Origin: Serinus canaria | Taxonomy: Eukaryota; Chordata; Aves; Passeriformes; Fringillidae | Length of the DNA stretch: 64,000 nucleotides | Direction: 5' to 3' | Assembly (NCBI RefSeq): GCF_022539315.1 | Contig: NC_066326.1 | Location: 18,368,601-18,432,600 of the forward strand | In this document: positions 21,953 to 33,074 of the stretch, piece by piece | How the letters are laid out: every line of letters starts with the position of its first letter | How positions within the stretch are numbered: the stretch's first letter is position 1 | Program-made: the position numbers and the translations under genes | The notes under the pieces: model-generated | What the model was told of the DNA's origin: nothing | The model's input: the letters and a program-made list of their open reading frames with translations, nothing else | Databases searched by the model: none

Positions 21953-22631
21953 CCCTCAGAGCACAGAGGACAGGGACAAGGGATGAGTCACCAGCTTTGC
22001 ACAGTCCCTGCAGTCCCTGCTGCTCACATTCCAAATGGATTGGCACCGCTGCAGCTCCTTTTGTCCCCATCCCTTCTAGCTGCCCTCTCAGCACAATGAG
22101 CTTTGTCAAGCCACTCTTTGCTCCATATTTTTTAGTTCCTCTCTGCTTTTCTTCTCTCTGCAGGCTTTTCTATACAGTGCCACCTGTGCTGACGTTTTTC
22201 TGGTTAAAGCAAATTTAGCTCTGGCTGTAATAATGAAATCACATGCTGAAGGACTTCTCCAAAAGCAAGGAGACTCTCTCAGCTTGGCTTAGGCAAGGCT
22301 TTCCATCCTTAGGAATGTAAATTCTGTAGGCCAGAGGAGGGTTTGGGGCTGATAACTTTCACATCAAGAAGATTTGAGGGCTTTCTTTATATTTTCTAGC
22401 ACAATAAAGACATTTGTGTACGAAATCATCATGCTTTTAGATTCCAGGTGATGACATTTGGAAGATGATGCTGGCATTATAAAAGAGTGGGAAATGATAG
22501 CTAAACACCCATCTAATATTCTGGTTTTAAGGACACATGGGATCTGCGGGGAATACATTTTGGTGGCATTTTGCTTTGTAGCCAGGAGGGCTCTGAACCC
22601 ACCAGAGCCCACCTTGTCCCACACAAGGTGA

Positions 22632-22770
22632 GCAATACAAACTTTGCAATATAAACTTTGCAATATAAACTTTGCAATATAAACTTCACCATACAAACTT
22701 TGCAATATAAACTTTGCAATATAAACTTTGCAATATAAACTTCACCATACAAACTTTGCAATATAAACTT
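22632..22770. repeat. 14-bp tandem repeat (CAATATAAACTTTG), about 10 units
   Basis: CAATATAAACTTTG units alternate with a CACCATACAAACTTTG-type variant that returns twice, giving a small higher-order pattern. Confidence 0.9.
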
Positions 22771-25700
22771 AATAAATATGAACTCTGGGAGAGGGAGCTG
22801 AGAACAGCACCTGCAGCTCCAGGGGCTGGAGCAGGAATAATTAGGAATAATTGGGAATAAATAGGAATAAAGAGCTCCTGCCTGCTCTGCTTTCAGGGCT
22901 GTGAGCTCCTTGGTGCTGGGTCCCACTGGAACAGGGGAGGAGGGGACCAGCCCTTTGTGGTGGCTGTGCAGGGAGGGACAGGCAGTTCCTCCAGCTGTGG
23001 AACCCCAAATCTGGAGCCTGGCTCTGAAGCCGTGACAGGAATTGTGTTTGGGGAGAGCACAGAGTGAGGAATGGCCTCTCTGCTGTGGAAATTCTCCTTT
23101 TTCATCCTGGGGAGGGTAAAACCAACCTCCCCAGAGCCATGGGAGTGACGAAAATAGAGGTGATCCTTTTTGTCTGGGTCACTGAGGGCTGCCAGAACCC
23201 TGGCAGCTCTGCCAGCCCTCAGAACCCTCAGTTCTATCAACCCTCTGCATGCAGTAATAAATACATTATAAAGATATAGATATCAAAATAACAAAGTCCC
23301 TGAAAAGCTGCTGCTTTACTGGGACATGTGGGGCTTTAAAACACATCAGTTGTGAGAATGAAGGCACACAAAGCCCAGTGCTGCTCCATTTCCTTATTTC
23401 CTTTCAAAAATTGTGGCTGTGGCACAGGATCCTTTCTCTATTCCCCATTCTCACCTGCTGTAAATTGAATTCTCATCAAATCACAGTGTTAATAATAAAT
23501 ACACCACGGAGAGTTGCTATTTTCAGCACCCAGGTCAGCAGCAGGGAGCTCTGTAAGAGCATTTTTGGGTTCCTGTATTAACTCCCTGTTAATTCCGATT
23601 TTCACTCCTCACTCTACCCACGACCTTGAGCAATATATTTTTTTATTTAATATGAGGAATGCTAAATATATTTATTAATTTAATATGAAGAATGTTTTTC
23701 TCGTGGAATACACAGTGTAAATGGAATTTCATGGAATGTTTTAAAGAGTGCTGGGCAAACTTTGTTTCCTGTTCTGAGAATCTCTCAGGCCCGTGGTAAT
23801 TTCTGCTCTGTGTTGATAAAGGAAGAGATTCATTTTGGTTTTGTGTATTCCCTAATCAAAACCTTGGATTGATTTTTTTTTTTCCCAGCTGAGAAATCCT
23901 TTTTTTTTTTTTTTTTTTTTGTAGTAATACAATTTTTGCTTAATTGAGAGAGGAATCTGTGTAGAGGGAAATAAATTGTTTTACCTAAGAGTCAGTTTTC
24001 CTGCAGGCACTTTCTTGTTCCTCTGTGCCTCTAAAACTTTAGGGATTTTTTTTGTGTTCTGTTAAATAACCTGGGGTTTTGCAGTGATTTCCCTGCCCTA
24101 TCCAGTTTTAATTTATGAATTTATAGTTAGATTAAATGCTAAAAATTAAATAGGGAAACATTAGCATATTCCTTTTGTAGTCTGGTATTTTTTAAACTAA
24201 GGCAGGTTGATATCATGGTGAAGTAGGTTATGGAAATTGGTTTTTATTGAACAGAAATTTAGGAATATTATATTATTATTCATTATTATTTTATTATTTT
24301 ACTATAATTCATTAAATAATTATTAATTTATTAGATAGATATTATATTATTTATATTATTTATAGATTTTATTGATAAATAATAAATTTATTCTTTATAA
24401 ATACATTGTTTATAATTAATAAACAGTTATTCTTTCTAGATAAATAATCTTACAAATTATATAAAATATTTTATTATATAAATAAGATTTTTTATATAAA
24501 AGGGGTTTAAATACATACAATATATAAATGTGTTTTACATTGATCTGAAGATACACATATAAAAAAGATCTTTGTATATTTTGTATCTGTTAAAAAAAAT
24601 CAAAAGGGATTACTAGCAAGATGTAGAGCAGTGTTATTTATGGAGAATTACAAATTGCTCCAAGTGGATTTTGTGGATCCATTTCTGGGCCTCTTTGAGG
24701 TCACCTACCACTGCTGCCACCCCAGGAGTGAGGTGTCCTTACCTGTCCCTGCCTTCCTGCTGCTCCCCTGACAGCACAAACCTTCTTGGGCAGCCAGAGA
24801 AATCCCTTTTCAGTCTGTCTTGTTCTCCTGCTCCTTTCCTGCCCAGCTCCTTCCTCCCCCTCCTCCTCCTCACCCTGTCACCATCACGCTGTGGATAACT
24901 CCACAATTTGTCCCTGTGCCCTGGGCATTCCAGGATGAATCCCACTGGGAAGGAGGAGCCCAGGAGAAGTGCAATTAAGCTGGGTGCAGAAAACTCCAAA
25001 TCCTTGGAATGGCAGCTCTGCAGAGAAGAAATCCTGGTTTTTGTGGGTATTTATGGTGTGCCTGTGCTGGGAGGCTGAGCAGCAGAGGGTTTGTGCCCAC
25101 TCACCTCTCTTTTTGTTGTTGGTTTTTTTAATTAGGGTTGAAGCTTTTGCAAACAAATCATGACCCCAGTTCTCCCTTCAGATAAATCCCTTCCTTTGAG
25201 GGGAGTCAAAAGCAGGCAACAAAAATAAAACTCGTATGTCTGTTTTCTTTAAAATACACATTTCCTCTGAAAATGTAGGGATCTCTGATGCCAGTCTTGT
25301 GATTCTTAGCAGGCCTGTGAGTCAGGTTTTTTAATTATTTCTTTTTGTATTCGAAGTTTTTGCTCTAGCAGCTTTTGCCTGCCCACAGACTGGCTCCCAT
25401 CTGTTCAGGTTAATGTGCTCAGAAAGGAGCATATTGCAGGATTGCAGGCAGGAATTTCATCTCAAGACACCACCAGTCCTTGGAGCCTGCTTAAACTTGG
25501 TTGCCAGGACTACTCCATCCAAGGCAAATAGGATAAATAATTTGAGATTGTCTTGCAGGAAAATGAGAGCTGTAGCTTGCCTACAGAATGAGAGAAAAAA
25601 AAAAAAAAAGATATGTGTGATAATGAAATGGAAACCTTGGATAAACATTGGGATTGAGAAGGGTTCCAGCTCTCAGCTCTTAAATGTGTGAGAGGGAAGA

Positions 25701-26008
25701 AGGGAAAAGGAGTGAGGAACTGTGAATCCAGGCCTGAGACAGAAAGCTGTGGTGCCTTTTACTGGGGGGTAGTACCAAAACAAGCCCTCAGCAAAGTCTG
25801 AACCAAGCCATGCAGATTAATCAAAGTATCACAACATTGTGGGCTGGAATTGAGCCCTCAAAACACTGCTTGCCTCAAGCTGTCAGTCCAGGAAGGAGGC
25901 TCAAAACGTGGGATTCACACAAGTAGGGAAAGGATGACATTTTGAAGGCTTGACCTGCTGCCTTTGCAGATTGTTTTTAAAAAGCTGTAATTCAGAAAAG
26001 TTCCCAGC
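22771..26008. other. Intron 1 segment, AT-rich, no genes seen
   Basis: The segment includes a poly-T run near 23900-23920, a strongly AT-rich stretch (about 24250-24560) of ATTATT and TTTATA words, and a run of A near 25600. A GC-richer patch (24700-24960) shows no coding pattern. No dispersed repeat is recognised until the LTR at 26009. Confidence 0.5.
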
Positions 26009-26630
26009 TGTCACCGTGATGTTTTCTGAAAAATCCCTTCACCAGGATTTCTCTTCCTGGCAAGATGAGAAGCCCCAGCTTCTCCCTGTTTTGTTGCTTT
26101 GGAGAATTGTTTTCCCATCATGTGAATTGTTTTTAATTCATGGCCAATCCCAGCCAGTTGTGTCAGACTCTCTGAGTCTGTCAGGGGTTTTTATTATCAT
26201 TCTTTCCCAGCCTTCTGATGGATCCTTTCTCTTTCTTTAGTATAGTTTTAGTATAGCATTTCTGTTAATATAACATAAATAATAGAATATAATATAATAT
26301 AATATAATATAATATAATAATATAATATGATATAATATGATATAATATGATATAATATGATATAATATGATATAATATGATATAATATGATATAATATGA
26401 TATAATATGATATAATATGATAATATAATATAATATAATATAATATAATATAATATCATATAATATATACCTATAATATAATCATATCATATAATATATC
26501 TAATATAACTATAATATAATATAATATAATATAATATAATATATCTCATATCATAAAATAACAAATCAGCCTCCTGAGAACCTGGAGTCAAATTCTGATC
26601 TCTCACCTGGTCCTGAGGAGCTCACAACAC
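26009..26630 (+). mobile_element. Solo LTR, ERVK-like family, copy 1, with internal AT expansion
   Basis: It begins TGTCACCGTGATGTTTTCTG and shares a colinear series of blocks with the copies at 26847, 32673 and 61605. These include a T(G)AAAAATCC motif near the start, a GGCCAATCCCAGCC block, CAGCCTTCTGATG, an AT-rich tract, and AATAACAAATCAGCC...GGAGTCAA near the end. It is much longer than its sisters because the AT-rich tract has grown to about 270 bases. The right end is approximate. No internal retroviral genes and no clear target-site duplication are seen. Confidence 0.75.
26275..26545. repeat. Expanded AT microsatellite (ATAAT and ATGATATAAT units)
   Basis: This consists of ATAAT pentamers, then about ten copies of the 10-mer ATGATATAAT, then ATAAT pentamers again and degenerate ATATC forms. 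It occupies the position of the short AT-rich tract in the sister LTRs. Confidence 0.93.
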
Positions 26631-26846
26631 CACACCTGAGTCCTTCCCTTCCTGGCTGTGGAGCTGTGCCTGTGCCTCCCTCCCAGCTCAGCCCTTGGGG
26701 TGCTCCCAGCCCTGCTGGGATGTCCCTGGTGTGCTGCTTCTTGGAACTCAGCAATTCCCATTCCTGCAGCTGCTCTCCCTGCTGGCTGTGCTGGGCTCCA
26801 CTCCCGTGGCATTAAAGGCAAGGTCTGGGGTATCATCAGAGCCCCC

Positions 26847-27241
26847 TGTCATTGGAGGGATGATGGACCTGACTCTGTGTTCTTAGAGGGCTGATTTATT
26901 ATTTTATGATCTCTATTATACAAAAGAATGTTATAACAAAACTACACTAAAGAATAGAGAAAGGATACAGACAGAAGGCTAAAAGATAATAATGAAACTC
27001 ATGACTCTCTTCCAGAGTCCTGACACATCCTGGCCCTGATTGGTCATTAAGTCAAAACAATTCACATGAACCCAAAGGAACAATCCCCTGTGGGTGAACA
27101 ATCCCCAACCACATTCCAAAGCAGCAAAACACAGCAGAAGCAAATGAGATCAGAATTGTTTTCCTTTTTCTCTGAGGCTTCTCAGCTTCCCAGGAGAGAA
27201 ATCCTGGGCAAAGGGATTTTTCAGAAGATGTGATGGTGACA
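26847..27241 (-). mobile_element. Solo LTR, ERVK-like family, copy 2 (inverted relative to copy 1)
   Basis: Read on the minus strand it starts TGTCACCATCACATCTTCTG, continues with AAAAATCCC and CCTTCTGTCTGTATCC, and ends near AATAATAAATCAGCCC...AATGACA. These are the same landmarks as copy 1. The terminal TG...CA is retained. It lies about 215 bases from copy 1 in opposite orientation. No matching 6-base flanks were found. Confidence 0.75.
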
Positions 27242-28449
27242 AAGGTCAATACCAAACCCTCCCAGTTATCCCCTTCTCCAGCAGCTAAGTGCAGAAACCA
27301 GCCCCATTTCTGCTGGGGAAGTGTTCCTGAGGTGTTTTTCCAGCTGGGAATCGTGTCTGAATGTGCAATAATGCTCCTCTGGTTCCTGTCAGGGCCAACA
27401 GGGAAACAGCACAGCTCTGGGCAGGGCTGCTCACCTCCACCTGCTCCTTCTGAGCTGGACCTGGGGGTTCTGGATGGTTTGGGACAATTGTCCTGCCACC
27501 AGGAGTGGGTGCTGGGGATAATTTGGGGGAAAGTTGGGGAGGGAAGATGGAGAGGACCAGGGGTGCAGCCGTGTGTTGGATTAGGATTTTTTCTGACCCA
27601 GAGATGGGGTAACTGAGAGGTGCTTTAAAAGCTTGTATTCTATTTTTATTTTCATTTGAAGGGTGAGGCAATACAGATAATATAATTAACATTATTACAA
27701 TTCGAAGCTAACTATTCCTTAATTATAATATATCAAAAGCATTTTTTGGCTTATTAGTTTTTGTCACTACTGTAAATGTTTTAAAGTTAATGATCTAAAA
27801 TTAATTTTTGAGGGTCTTGCTGTAACGTGCCTTTTATAGTTCTATTTGTTTTATTCTGCAGTATTTCAAAGTCAGTATTTTTATCTCAGGGTTTGCACAC
27901 AGATGTATGCCATGTGAGCCTTCTGCCAGGCTTTGAGAATTTTCTACAAATCCATTTCCCACTTTTCCCCCTCTCTCTTGAGTGGAAAAAAATATTTTTT
28001 TATGGTTTTGTTCATTGATTGTTGCTTATAGTGAAACATATAAGCTGCTATTAATAATATTATTATAATAATTAATATATTTACATTAATTACTATAGTA
28101 AGCCATGATCACTATAAATATTACATAATTAGTATAAAAGCCATCCCTGTGTCACTGTCCCCAGCTGTCCTGGCTGTCACTGGGGGCTGCTGGCAAGATG
28201 AGGACACTTAAAATTAAGATTTAGTCTCTTAAAAATGATGGAAACTGGGAAACTTTGCTGAATCCTTTATTGCCTGTGTAGATTCCTAATGACCACGTTT
28301 CATCTTCTTTTTTTGGGATGAGCCGTGCAAAAAAATCCTCAAAAACTGAGAATTTCCCCATTTTCTTCATCTCAGTTTTTGGCATTTAGACCTGTCTTGT
28401 GTTCATGTCTGAGCACAAAGCTCCACTTTGCTTTCTCTCCACCCCTCCC
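27242..28449. other. Intron 1 segment with part of an unclassified dispersed repeat
   Basis: The part 27917-27990 resembles 14456-14525 (CCTTCTGCCAGG...GAGTGGAAAA). AT-rich patches lie near 27660-27800 and 28030-28130. No exon is seen. Confidence 0.45.
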
Positions 28450-29272
28450 TGCCCAATGTGCAGTTTTCCCTGCTCCATGTGCAGTTTTCCCTGTTCAATG
28501 TGCAGTTTCCCTGCCCAATGTGGATTTTTCCCTGTTCAATATGAAGTTTTCTCTCTTCAATGTGCATTTTCCCTGTTCAATGTGCAGTTTCCCTGCCCAA
28601 TGTGGAGTTTTCCCTGTTCAATGTGCAGTTTCCCTGCCCAATGTGCAGTTTTCCCTGCTCAATGTGAAGTTTTCCCTGCCCAATGTGCAGTTTCCCTGTT
28701 CAATGTGCAGTTTCCCTGTTCAATGTGCAGTTTTCCCTGCCCAATGTGCAGTTTTCCCTGTTCAATGTGCAGTTCCCAGTTCAATGTGCAGTTTCCCTGC
28801 CCAATGTGCAGTTTCCCTGTTCAATGTGAAGTTTTCCCAGTTCAATGTGCAGTTTCCCTGCCCAATATGCAGTTTTCCCTGCCCAATGTGCAGTTTCCCT
28901 GCTCAATGTGCAGTTTCCCTGCCCAATGTGCAGTTTTCCCTGTTCAATGTGCAGTTTTCCTGCCCAATGTGCAGTTTTCCCTGCCCAATGTGCAGATTTC
29001 CCTGCCCAATGTGCAGTTTCCCTGCTCAATGTGCAGTTTCCCTGCCCAATATGCAGTTTTCCCTGTTCAATGTGAAGTTTTCCCTGTTCAATGTGAAGTT
29101 TTCCCTGTTCAATGTGCAGTTTTTCCCTGTTCAATGTGAAGTTTTCCCTGCCCAATATGCAGTTTTCCCTGCCCAATGTGGAGTTTTCCCTGTTCAATGT
29201 GCAGTTTCCCTGTTCAATGTGCAGATTTCCCTGTTCAATGTGAAGTTTTCCCTGCCCAATGTGCAGTTTTTC
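28450..29272. repeat. 20/21-bp two-variant minisatellite, about 40 units
   Basis: The unit is CAATGTGCAGTTT(T)CCCTGCC or CAATGTGCAGTTT(T)CCCTGTT. Units therefore differ at a CC/TT dinucleotide, in a TTT/TTTT run that makes them 20 or 21 bases, and at GCAG/GAAG. The variants are interspersed, not grouped. Open frames of 333 codons (+) and 186 codons (-) cross the array, but both are Cys/Phe/Pro- or His/Glu-type repeat products with no flanking gene structure. Confidence 0.95.
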
Positions 29273-31284
29273 CTGGAGCTGTCCCCCAGCCAGGGCAGAC
29301 CCAGGTGTCACCCCAGTAATGGGTGACCAGGCTCTCCACACCTGGCATAATTAAAAAAATTAAGATTTACTCTGATGGAAGAAAGAAAACTTCAGGGAAC
29401 CGAATCTAGTTAATATTATTTTATTAAATAATTTATAGTTAATTTTTTTCATACATCTTTGAATTTTTCAGCCTCTCAGACTGAGGTAAAATGCAAAAGC
29501 AGAAGGCAGAGATGGATTTTGGCCAGTGCCAGCTCTGTACCCGTGTGTCCCGTGGAAGCCTGGCTGCAGTTTGGATTGTGATGAATTCTTTTGCTTAATT
29601 TGGATCTAAAATCCAGCTGAGACAATACCTGAGCTCCTTCCTTTCCCTCTGAAACCTTGCAGGATCAGAGCTCAATAGCAGCAGTGGAGAGATGCAAATT
29701 ACTGCTCAATCTTCCTCTGGTTGCTCTGGTTCGTTTACAGCCATTAATATTTCGGTTTAAAATTAATCCACCTCGCTTTTTAATTAGTAATTAGGTAGAA
29801 GCACTCCGGGCTTGGGTGGTTTTGCGGGTGATTTTCCAGAGGCGCAGCTCCCGGCAGATGGCAGTGCTGGACTGGATGGAGGTGAGGACCTGCGGAGGGG
29901 CAGGAGCTGGAACTCGCTCCAGGGGTTGGTTATTCCCTGAGAACACACCTGGCAGAAAGGGATCCTGCCTTGCTCTGCTTCCCTTTCCTGGAGAAGAGGC
30001 GGCCTCGGTGCCCCAGTGGGGTCTGAAATGGCTGGAGATGCAAACTCATCCAAAGAAATGCAGGATTTTTGTCTTGAGAGATCCTGGTAGAGCTGACAGA
30101 ATATGAAATACATTAAGAAGTGCCCATAAACACAAAAACCTTTATCAAAAGCCTCCAAGATTGGCTTTGGTTGCCCTTAAATCTTTCTAAAGGAATCTCC
30201 CCTTTTTTTTCTTCAAGGTCAGTGCATGTCATGGCTGGATTATCCAAAAAAACGAGATCCACTAATAAGAAATCTTGAAAATAGCCTCAAAACAAAACAT
30301 AATAATACTTCAGATTTTGTCTGTAACTCAAGAGGGCAATTTCTTTTTTTTTTTTTTTTTTTTTTTTTAATTAGCTGCTGGGCATGGAACAGGGTAAGGA
30401 ATTAATGAGAATGGAGAAACTCAGGCTGCAGGAGTTTGCAGTGAAGTTGAGGAGTGCAATGCTCACCAGGTGTGTTCTGCTTGCTGAGGGAAATAGGGGC
30501 TGGTTCAGAGTCACAAAAACTAGTGGGGGTAAGAAAGAACCCCTAAAGTGCAAGAGGAGAAAAGATAGAAAGTCCTGGCTTCAAAAGCAGTCAGAAAAAC
30601 CCATGGACTTGCTTTTATAAACAAGTAATGGCCGTGTCTGTGAATCCCTGTCAATTTTCTCTGGATTGTGCTGTTGGGATCTTGGGCATTACTTGCTCAT
30701 TTTGTGTGCTCTAGTTTCTTCCCTGCTCACAAACGAAAGAGAAGGATTTGAGAAGGAGCTGGCAGAGTGCCATTGAGTGGGATTTTGATAGGAGAGCTGC
30801 CTGGAGCCGGTGCCTGCTGGAGCTGCAGACTAATTTGTGTGGAGGCAGTAGCAAGGCAGGCTGAGTGCAGCAGCCTTCCTTCCTTCCTTCCTTCCTTCCC
30901 TAAAGCTGCAGGATGGACACCCCGGCTCTCCAGCTCCAAGAGCTTTTCAACACATCCCGGATTTGTGTCCCAGCAGGATTGTGGTGGGATAATCAGGAAC
31001 ACATTCTCCCTCTGAGTGCTGTTGTTGTTTACTGGCTGGGAGGATCCTCCTTGCCCAGAGCTGTAAATCCACAAGTGCAAATATTTACCAGTAACCAACT
31101 GCAGCCTGGGCTCTTACATAACCAGGGCTGCTCGGGGGGCTCTGCCAAATGGCACCTTCTCCATGGGAAAGGCATTGCCAGCCCCTTCTCCAGGGGAAGT
31201 GCTGCCAGGGGCTGCAGCCTTGGGGGTGACCAAGGAGCCACCAGCAGGGAGGGGAGCACAGCCTCCTGCAGCTCCTGGGGGACC
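29273..31284. other. Intron 1 segment without recognisable genes
   Basis: It contains a homeobox-like AT motif cluster (29740-29800), a 25-base T run (30344-30368) and five TTCC units (30880-30899). No exon or classifiable transposon is seen. Confidence 0.5.
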
Positions 31285-31790
31285 CTGGGTGAATCCCACA
31301 GGATGAGCTGGGGGTGGGTCCAGTTCATTTCCTCAGGGACCACAAGTGAATCCCAAAGGATGAGCTGGGTGGGACAAGTTCATCCCCTTGGCACCACAGG
31401 CGAATCCCAAAGGATGTGCTGGGTAGATCCAGTTCATCTCCTCAGGGACCAGGGGTGGATCCCAAAGGATGAGCTGGGGGTGGGTCCAGTTCATTTCCTC
31501 AGGGACCACAAGTGAATCCCAAAGGATGAGCTGGGGCTGGTTCCAGTTCATCTCTTGGGGGACCATGGGTGGATCCCACAGGATGAGATGGGCAGGGACC
31601 AGTTCATCTCCTGGACACCCTTGATGAATCCCACAGGATGAGCTGAGCTGGTTCCAGTTCATCTCCTGGGTACCCTGGGTGAATCCCACAGGATGAGCTG
31701 AGCTGGTTCCAGTTCATCTCCTGGGCACCCTGGGTGAATCCCACAGGATGAGCTGAGTGGGTCCAGCTCACCTCCTGGGCACCCTGGGCT
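31285..31790. repeat. Minisatellite, unit about 55-60 bp, about 8-9 units
   Basis: Units read GAATCCCA(C/A)AGGATGAGCT followed by G(A)GCTGG(TTCC)AGTTCATCTCCT and a GGCACCCTGGGT or GGGACCA variant. They are less uniform than the other arrays. The last three units are the most alike. Confidence 0.88.
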
Positions 31791-32672
31791 CAGGGCTGTG
31801 TGAAATGAGCAGGCAGAGATCAGCCCTACTCAAATCTCTGGGATTTTGGACCAGGCTTTGCTGTTGTGTGCAAAAAAGAGCACAGAGAGGTCCTGCTCTC
31901 ACCCCTATAGGCACAGGGGAATTAATCCTATGGATCTGAATCCTGCAATCATGTCATTATTGCACCTATTGCTACCAGGGGCTGTGTGTCAGGAGAGAAT
32001 GCTTGTTTGCATCTCAGTTGCCTCATGCCATGTTTTGGCAGTAAATCTCAGATCTGACAGCACTTAGCTGTGCTAAAAAAAAGAAAAAAAATGATGGAAG
32101 GGGAAGGGCAGGATTGTTGTAATGCCAGCCTGTGTTCAGCACTGCCCCTGCTCCTCTCAGCTGGGAGGGCTCAGGGTGCACCCTGGGGACACTGCTGCAT
32201 CCCCAGATCCCAAAGCTCTGGTGCTCCATGCTCCCCCTCTGCAGGGCTGGACGTGCCCTGGGTGCTGCAGACCTTGGTGGGTAAATGCACCAAACACTTG
32301 GGAGGGTGTGGAGCCTGTGTGACTCCAGCTCTGAAAACTTGGCTCCTTTTGGCTGTGCAAACAAGGAGGAGGGAGGGTGTGAGCCATGGTGGGGCTTTGC
32401 ATTATTTTATTGCATCACCAAAACGAGCCTGCCTCTCTCTGACAGAGATTTTCTGGTTTTAATTCAGCTCCTGGTTAGATGCACCACGAGCAAACCAAGT
32501 GTTTGCACTTTGACAGGCACCACTGTCAGCAAATCCTTTCCCATCTCTGCTGGCTTCCCCTTGGTCACAGCATCCTCACCGGGGCTCTGTTCTGTGTCAC
32601 AGATCCCAGAAGATTCTCCTGGCTTTGAGCTTTATGGGCTGATCCTCTGCAGGAATTTTTAAAGCCTCTATT
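31791..32672. other. Intron 1 spacer, no gene seen
   Basis: This is moderately GC-rich sequence with several short open frames on both strands. None resembles a known protein or is bounded by convincing splice sites. Confidence 0.45.
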
Positions 32673-33074
32673 TGTTGCATTGTTCACAGGGGTCCCAGGA
32701 TGAGGGGAGAGATGAGAAAGTTGACTCCATGTTCAGAAGGCTGACTTATTATTTTATGATATATATTATATTAAAACTTATATATTATATGATATATATT
32801 ATATTAAAATAATAGAAGGAAGGATTTCATCAGAAGGCTGGCTAAGAATAGAAAAGGAATGAATGACAAAGGTTTGTCTGCGACCCAGACAGTCTGGACA
32901 GCTGGGCTGGGATTGGCCATTAATGAGAAACAACCACAGAGACCAATCCCAGACCCACCTGTTCCATCCCACAGCAGCAGAGAATCTTTGTTTGCACTTT
33001 GTTCCTGAGGCCTCTCAGCAACTCAGGAGGGGCAATCCCAAGGAAAGGATTTTTCATAGAACGTGTCAGTGACA
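32673..33074 (-). mobile_element. Solo LTR, ERVK-like family, copy 3
   Basis: Read on the minus strand it begins TGTCACTGACACGTTCTATG and ends CATGGAGTCAACTTTCTCAT...GACCCCTGTGAACAATGCAACA. That is colinear with the copy at 61605 over its whole length, with a shared AT-rich tract before AATAATAAGTCAGCC. Flanks TCTATT (32667-32672) and CTTATT (33075-33080) share four of six bases and may be a decayed target-site duplication. Confidence 0.82.

Noticed and set aside
28325..29326. 333-codon open frame (+) rich in Cys, Phe and Pro
   Set aside because: It lies entirely over a 20/21-bp minisatellite; unit length changes shift the repeated peptide, the opposite strand is also open, and there is no splice or promoter context.
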